This document shows, piece after piece, positions 5,302 to 8,392 of a stretch of DNA of 8,392 bases. Origin of the DNA: Tyzzerella sp. UBA1042 (GTDB lineage: Bacteria; Bacillota; Clostridia; Lachnospirales; Anaerotignaceae); assembly GCA_002316675.1 (NCBI GenBank), contig DCDZ01000006.1, positions 126,567-134,958 of the forward strand, read 5' to 3'. The translations under genes and the position numbers were made by a program. Numbering within the stretch: position 1 is the first letter of the stretch; each line of letters opens with the position of its first letter. The notes beneath the pieces are model-generated. The model was given only the letters and a program-made list of their open reading frames with translations. It made no database searches and had not been told where the DNA came from.

Positions 5302-5417
5302 TCCGATTCCTCCATTTCCTTGAACCAACTGCACCCGTCGCATTCTTCAAGTTCTCCCGTGTCCAGCGGGCAAGGCTCATTGTCCGCCCACTCCGGCTTT
5401 GCACAGATTCCTTTCAT
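5298..5417 (-). CDS. 39-aa four-cysteine microprotein
   Basis: Too short for a usual gene scan. ATG 5417 has a GGAGG site 9 nt upstream, and its TGA overlaps the ATG of the membrane protein gene. The product begins MKGICAKPEW and has Cys5, Cys16, Cys26 and Cys29, the last pair as CDGC, in an acidic context ending EMEESE. Four cysteines in 39 residues suggest a single zinc site. Its first 41 nt overlap the methyltransferase 3' end in another frame. Cysteine spacing, start signal and coupling on the downstream side make a real gene likely. The role is unknown. Confidence 0.65.
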   Translation of the reverse strand: MKGICAKPEWADNEPCPLDTGELEECDGCSWFKEMEESE

Positions 5418-6111
5418 TTCCGCATACCTCCGTTTCAAATAAATTTGTTTGGTTTGGGTCTATGTAGTCCCAAAGGCGAATTTGTGCCATTTCTACCGCC
5501 AGCCGCTCCGACGCTTTCTTGTAATAGTCCGGGTCAATCTCGAACCCGGCGAACTCAAATCCCATATTCCAGCAAGCAACAAGGCTTGCCGCGCTTCCTG
5601 CGTGAGTGTCAAGAATCCGGTCGCCGGGTTTCGCGTAATTGCTCAAAAGCCATTCATACAAGCGAACGGGCTTTTGCGTCGGGTGTATTGTGTCGCCGTC
5701 GCTCTGCAAAGCGGCCCGGTTGATGACGACAACCCGCGTCGGGCAATCGAACGACGTATAGGCAAGTTCGCAATCGCTCATTGAAAGCCCGTGTTGCCCC
5801 TTGTCCCAAACCACCCAGCCTTTCGTGCCGCGGGGAAGCATAGGTGCAAAATAGTTTCCGCCCCATATTATTTGATTGACTGAAACCCGCTCCAACTCTC
5901 TGAAATATTCAGGTGGCGGCGGCTGATCGTCCCATCCCTTTTTGGCGTGATACTTCCGGTTGTGCTTCGGGTTCTTGTGTACCCGCTTGCGCTGTCCGTC
6001 GTGTCCGATTCCGTAAGGCGGGTCGCATATGGAAAGCTGAAAGTAATTGTCCGGTATTTCTTTCATGGCTTCCATGCAATCAATGTTATAAAGGCGGTTC
6101 AGATCAAACAC
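5377..6111 (-). CDS. Site-specific DNA methyltransferase (beta class, N4-cytosine or N6-adenine)
   Basis: A 244-aa SAM-dependent enzyme that methylates an exocyclic amino group of DNA. Catalytic motif IV DPPY is at residues 30-33, before HPTQKP (143-148, motif X region) and the SAM-binding motif I LDTHAGSAAS (167-176), with EID at 191-193. Motif order IV to I is that of the beta class; DPPY fits N6-adenine, though N4-cytosine enzymes cannot be excluded. The start is GTG 6111, with GGAG 8 nt upstream, 3 nt after the preceding TAA. No restriction endonuclease gene is paired with it, so it looks like an orphan enzyme such as those phages and plasmids use against host restriction or for regulation. 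It is shorter than many relatives but has all core motifs. Its 3' end overlaps the 39-aa gene by 41 nt. Confidence 0.92.
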   Translation of the reverse strand: MFDLNRLYNIDCMEAMKEIPDNYFQLSICDPPYGIGHDGQRKRVHKNPKHNRKYHAKKGWDDQPPPPEYFRELERVSVNQIIWGGNYFAPMLPRGTKGWVVWDKGQHGLSMSDCELAYTSFDCPTRVVVINRAALQSDGDTIHPTQKPVRLYEWLLSNYAKPGDRILDTHAGSAASLVACWNMGFEFAGFEIDPDYYKKASERLAVEMAQIRLWDYIDPNQTNLFETEVCGNERNLCKAGVGGQ

Positions 6112-6114
6112 GGC

Positions 6115-6285
6115 TTATTCTCCGCCGCGCCCGTGTAAAGCAAGCATTTTTTCCCGAACCAGCTTGTCAACCACTCGGCCCGGCGTTTTCTGCCCGCTTA
6201 TGAGCATAAGGCGTTCGAGGTTATACGCCGTTTGCGGTGTGACCCGGACTGTCAGTTTCCGCGTTTTCTGTTTCTGCTTGTTCAT
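6115..6285 (-). CDS. 56-aa ribbon-helix-helix-like small DNA-binding protein
   Basis: The frame opens at 6333, but ATG 6285 has AAAGGAG 8 nt upstream and is chosen. After a basic start (MNKQKQKTRK) comes LTVRVTPQTAYNLERLMLIS, a short strand of alternating residues and a first helix. GQKTPGRVVDKLVREKMLAL follows as a second helix, the layout of the MetJ/Arc ribbon-helix-helix fold that binds DNA as a dimer through the strand. Such proteins often act as operon repressors or antitoxins. No toxin gene is next to it. The first 65 nt overlap the 3' end of the recU-like gene in another frame, and the methyltransferase starts 3 nt after its stop. Confidence 0.75.
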   Translation of the reverse strand: MNKQKQKTRKLTVRVTPQTAYNLERLMLISGQKTPGRVVDKLVREKMLALHGRGGE

Positions 6286-6814
6286 TGCTCCCGCTCCTTT
6301 CGTGGACGTAATCGAGGAAGAGGACCGAACCATTGAAGCGAATGCGCCATTGTTCGAGGTCCGCCGCCGTGACGTATAGCCGCCCGAAATGCCGTTTCAT
6401 ATCCCGCCAGACGGCCCACGGGACGAAAAAGAATTTGTCGTTGATTCCGGCGCATACCGCCGCAACCGCCCCGCGGCGCGCGTGACGCTCCAGCGCGTCC
6501 TGCTGTTTATCGGTCAAAACATTTCGTTTCATTTTGTCGGTCGTCGTGTACTTTGCTTCAAACACGATTGACCGCCCGCCGTCTAAGGTTCCTTGAAAGT
6601 CAGGCTGGGCGCGGGCCGTAAATCGCCCTTTGAAAATCCCGTCCCGGCTCTTCTCCAGCACCCTGAACGGCTCCGGGGTTTTGTCAACGTCGGCCCGCTC
6701 CCGCTCGGCATATAAGGCACACGCCGCTTTTATGTATTCCTCGAAAAAGTGACCTTGCGCATTGTTTACTTTGTTTTGATACTGCTGGCGGGCGCGCTGT
6801 TGGTTGTAAATCAT
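6221..6814 (-). CDS. RecU-like Holliday junction resolvase
   Basis: The 197-aa product fits the RecU family of PD-(D/E)XK nucleases, which cut four-way junctions during recombination and repair in Firmicutes. An N-terminal GHFFEEYI (Glu25/26) is followed by ARAQPDFQG (Asp72), VFEAKYT (Glu86, Lys88) and a Gln pair at 104-105, in the right order and spacing. The family's basic stalk region lies near KSRDGIFKGRF. The last 25 residues are polar and unlike the family, because they are translated from DNA that also encodes the start of the next gene. ATG 6814 overlaps the DUF2786 gene stop (ATGA). Phages and conjugative elements often carry their own RecU; the role here is probably resolving replication or recombination intermediates. 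Confidence 0.82.
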   Translation of the reverse strand: MIYNQQRARQQYQNKVNNAQGHFFEEYIKAACALYAERERADVDKTPEPFRVLEKSRDGIFKGRFTARAQPDFQGTLDGGRSIVFEAKYTTTDKMKRNVLTDKQQDALERHARRGAVAAVCAGINDKFFFVPWAVWRDMKRHFGRLYVTAADLEQWRIRFNGSVLFLDYVHERSGSNEQAETENAETDSPGHTANGV

Positions 6815-7362
6815 GTCGCCGCCCCACTTTCTATCATCTTCCGGCGGGTGTGCGTGTCCATGCCCGCAAGCATAGCCGACAACTTGAATTCTTCTTCGTC
6901 GCTTCTTTCCTCCGGCGGCGGAATATCTATTTCAGACTTGCCCGGCGGCGGGAATATCTGATTTTTTATCAGGAATGCAGAATAGAACCGTTCAAGTTCT
7001 GTCCCCATAGCGGCATTGAAAAATTCAAAGCTGATTTCAATTTCCAGCCGCTCCGCCGCCGTACAATAAACTCCCACTTCTTTGCGCTTCCTGCCCGTGT
7101 AGGCCCCGACGCACCCGGAAGCGGCCTTGCCCGTTACGGAATAGATGATCTGGCACAAAAGCCGTTGTTCAAGGTCCGTTTTGTACCGGAACCATGCCAA
7201 TTCTTCCCGCTCGGCGGAAATATCCGCTTCGGTAATGTCATAACGGGCCATCAGCGTTTCAAGCAGGGCGGCGGCTGAATCCTTTTCCCCGCCCACGCCG
7301 CGCTCTGCCAAAGCCTGAACCCGCTTGATCTTCTGCAAAAGCCTTTCCCGCTCCGCTGTCAT
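6811..7362 (-). CDS. DUF2786 domain protein
   Basis: Residues about 7-45 (LLQKIKRVQALAERGVGGEK through LLETLMARYDIT) match the N-terminal DUF2786 pattern: a KI-x-K/R-x-x-ALAE helix, a short gap, then a helix ending in L-M-x-x-Y-x-I. Proteins of this type occur in phages and plasmids, and their biochemical role is unknown to me. The rest (residues 55-183) is alpha/beta and lacks recognised catalytic residues; cysteines at 70, 84 and 100 are not in a knuckle. ATG 7362 has a perfect AGGAGG site whose first bases form the TAG stop of the HUH gene, so the two are closely linked. The downstream recU-like gene overlaps by 4 nt. Confidence 0.75.
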   Translation of the reverse strand: MTAERERLLQKIKRVQALAERGVGGEKDSAAALLETLMARYDITEADISAEREELAWFRYKTDLEQRLLCQIIYSVTGKAASGCVGAYTGRKRKEVGVYCTAAERLEIEISFEFFNAAMGTELERFYSAFLIKNQIFPPPGKSEIDIPPPEERSDEEEFKLSAMLAGMDTHTRRKMIESGAAT

Positions 7363-7374
7363 GGTTGTAACCTC

Positions 7375-8196
7375 CTATTCTTTCTTGCGCAATTTCAAAT
7401 AGATTGCCCACCCCGTTACGGGGTTGTGTTCGTAGGTAACGCCGTAATCATCATCTGTCAGGGTCCAGCCGGGGTATTTCTTTTCCCAAAACTCCCGGCC
7501 CGGTCGTTCCTTTGCTATCTTTTCAACCTGTCTGCGGGTGTAACGCCCGTCGTTTGCCCGGCTTGTGGGTCGTTGGAGGTTTTGTGACGATGACCACCGC
7601 TTTTTCCCTCCGGGTTGCTTTGCAAGGTAATTGCACAGGGCGGCAATTCCGTTTTCATCAGCCTGTAAGCGGTCGGCATTGCAAAACCCGATTTTGTCAC
7701 CCTGCTTTTGGCCTTTCCTACGTCGTTTTCGCCACAAGTTTTCGATTACGTCACGGTCAAGACCGCCGTTCATGATAATGTGATGATGAATGCGGGTCGG
7801 CTTTTCGCCGTCCTTTCCCACGCTGTACGCTGTCACAAGTATGTATTTCAGAGGGGGCAAGCCCTCTTTTTCGCGTCTGTACTGAACCCGGCGGAGGTAG
7901 TTTGAAACCTCTCGTTCCGCCGCTTCGATGGTCGGGGGAAGATTTTTCGCGCTGTAAGTTGCCGTTGTGTGAAGCGCGTCCGGGTCGTCCCCGAAATTGA
8001 GGTTTCCAAGCTGTATCAAATAGCGGCGAGCGTTCTTGTCGTTCAGGTTCTTTTGCTTCGGCTCCGATTCCTTGACTTTCTTCGAGCGTTTCCCACGGCC
8101 TGTATAAACGGCTTGTGTCGTGGTGTACCCGAAAATATCAACCTCCCTGTAAAGATCACCGCAATATATTTTTTTCTCTCGCATGAAGCTTCGCAC
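7375..8196 (-). CDS. HUH endonuclease, rolling-circle replication initiator-like
   Basis: A 273-aa protein with the features of a Rep/G2P-type single-strand nickase. LHTTATYS (75-82) matches the first strand motif. RIHHHIIMNGG (135-145) is the metal-binding H-x-H motif, with His137 and His139. CNYLAKQP (188-195) supplies the likely nucleophile Tyr190. Such enzymes nick one strand at an origin, stay joined to the 5' end through tyrosine, and start rolling-circle replication. The C-terminus is basic and aromatic. The start chosen is GTG 8196, with GAGGGTGA just upstream; ATG 8184 lacks a site. It overlaps a possible 50-aa ORF, and the DNA before it holds inverted and direct repeats. A relaxase-like mobilisation role is the alternative; replication is favoured by the single Tyr and HUH layout. 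Confidence 0.85.
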   Translation of the reverse strand: MRSFMREKKIYCGDLYREVDIFGYTTTQAVYTGRGKRSKKVKESEPKQKNLNDKNARRYLIQLGNLNFGDDPDALHTTATYSAKNLPPTIEAAEREVSNYLRRVQYRREKEGLPPLKYILVTAYSVGKDGEKPTRIHHHIIMNGGLDRDVIENLWRKRRRKGQKQGDKIGFCNADRLQADENGIAALCNYLAKQPGGKKRWSSSQNLQRPTSRANDGRYTRRQVEKIAKERPGREFWEKKYPGWTLTDDDYGVTYEHNPVTGWAIYLKLRKKE

Positions 8197-8308
8197 TTTG
8201 CTTCACCCTCTTTCCGTAGATGATGAAGCGGGCATGTTCAGCGTCCCAGCCGTCATTGAAAAGCTTGAAATGATTGAAAACAGGGTTTTCAACATTCCAA
8301 CTTTCCAA
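8156..8308 (-). CDS. Possible 50-aa ORF upstream of the HUH gene
   Basis: This frame is open from the window edge to TGA 8158-8156 and has no ATG. From TTG 8308, with AAAGG 8 nt upstream (AAAGG at 8321-8317), it gives a 50-aa product starting MESWNVENPV and containing FNDGWDAEHARFIIYGKRV, which looks protein-like and basic at its end. The part upstream of the TTG is Gly- and Pro-rich low complexity and crosses an inverted repeat, so it is unlikely to be coding. It overlaps the HUH gene by 41 nt, a pattern seen elsewhere here. It may instead be the 3' end of a gene beyond the window, or be non-coding origin DNA. The three-codon repeat FNH-FKL-FND reflects the 9-bp DNA repeat. Confidence 0.4.
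   Translation of the reverse strand: MESWNVENPVFNHFKLFNDGWDAEHARFIIYGKRVKQSAKLHAREKNILR
8256..8292. repeat. Phased TTGAAA repeats ending in a 19-bp dyad
   Basis: TTGAAA occurs on the + strand at 8256, 8265 and 8274, exactly 9 bp apart, and an inverted copy TTTTCAA lies at 8286-8292. The last two form the dyad TTGAAAACAGGGTTTTCAA (8274-8292, 8-bp arms, 3-bp centre). They are 60 bp upstream of the HUH gene start. This could be the binding site of the HUH protein or of a repressor, or an iteron-like part of the origin. The 9-bp phase is also three codons of the possible 50-aa ORF, so a coding explanation is possible. Confidence 0.5.
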
Positions 8309-8332
8309 CAACTTCGCCTTTGTGTGAGTAGG

Positions 8333-8382
8333 CAAGGGGGGAAGAGGGTTCCTGTCCTCGCCCCCTCCCTCTTCCCCCCTTG
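8333..8382. repeat. 16-bp perfect inverted repeat (stem-loop) upstream of the HUH gene
   Basis: CAAGGGGGGAAGAGGG at 8333-8348 is exactly the reverse complement of 8367-8382, with an 18-nt spacer. No T-run follows on either strand (CCTACTC on the minus side, AAATCCCCCC on the plus side), so it is not a standard terminator. Rolling-circle origins place the nick site in or near such a hairpin, and an HUH gene lies about 140 bp away, so a double-strand origin is a reasonable hypothesis. A terminator of an upstream gene or a protein-binding site are alternatives. Confidence 0.6.
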
Positions 8383-8392
8383 AAATCCCCCC

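Noticed and set aside
5216..5404. Minus-strand 62-aa ORF overlapping the 39-aa and membrane protein genes
   Set aside because: It has no ribosome-binding site, and two well-supported genes occupy the same bases.
4984..5442. + strand ORF of 152 aa
   Set aside because: Pro/Ser/His-rich low-complexity shadow of four minus-strand genes, with no ribosome-binding site.
6850..7278. + strand ORF of 142 aa
   Set aside because: Antisense to the DUF2786 gene, Phe/Arg-rich and without any recognised motif or start signal.
8218..8307. 30-aa minus ORF starting ATG 8307, ending just before the HUH gene
   Set aside because: Its Ser/Thr-rich product is less protein-like than the overlapping 50-aa frame, and the upstream site (GGAAAG) is weak; it cannot be fully excluded.

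Overview
All recognisable genes in this 8.4 kb window lie on the minus strand and are read from high to low coordinates. They are packed like one long operon: stops and starts overlap or are separated by a few bases (largest gap 41 nt), and nearly every start has a GGAGG-type ribosome-binding site about 8 nt upstream, often overlapping the previous stop. No stretch over 300 bases lacks a gene, and I see no tRNA, rRNA, CRISPR array, insertion sequence, clear promoter or strong terminator. Moderately high GC, strong Shine-Dalgarno sites, frequent GTG starts and a RecU-type resolvase suggest a Firmicute, probably a gut Clostridia of the Oscillospiraceae kind (inference). The content is accessory DNA: the replication/partition/DNA-handling region of a plasmid, plasmid-like phage or integrative element. 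No capsid, portal, terminase, integrase or conjugation gene is present, so the type of element cannot be decided.

Region by region in transcription order. 8392-8156: a 16-bp perfect inverted repeat, then a phased TTGAAA repeat cluster lying inside a possible 50-aa ORF; together a candidate replication origin. 8196-6115: an HUH endonuclease resembling rolling-circle initiators, a DUF2786 protein, a RecU-like Holliday junction resolvase and a short ribbon-helix-helix-like protein. 6111-4512: a beta-class DNA methyltransferase, a 39-aa four-cysteine protein missed by ordinary length cut-offs, a two-helix membrane protein, a zinc-ribbon protein and a one-helix membrane protein. 4515-2023: an ASCH-domain protein with an unknown C-terminal half, two unrecognised proteins, a PD-(D/E)XK nuclease-like protein with a cysteine cluster, and a small basic-start protein of unknown role. 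2017-1072: a 93-aa double-CxxC protein that seems to start at ACG, a 47-aa protein, a zinc-binding 94-aa protein and a 74-aa protein. 1030-1: a ParA ATPase, a 71-aa cysteine-rich protein, and the first codons of a further gene running off the window.

Taken together, the HUH protein would nick an origin, RecU would resolve branched intermediates, ParA would segregate copies, and the methyltransferase would mark the DNA. The many small Cys-rich proteins are unexplained and are the most novel part. The four genes absent from a simple ATG/GTG/TTG, 60-aa scan (93, 47, 39 and 50 aa) were found by reading the spaces between and across longer ORFs.
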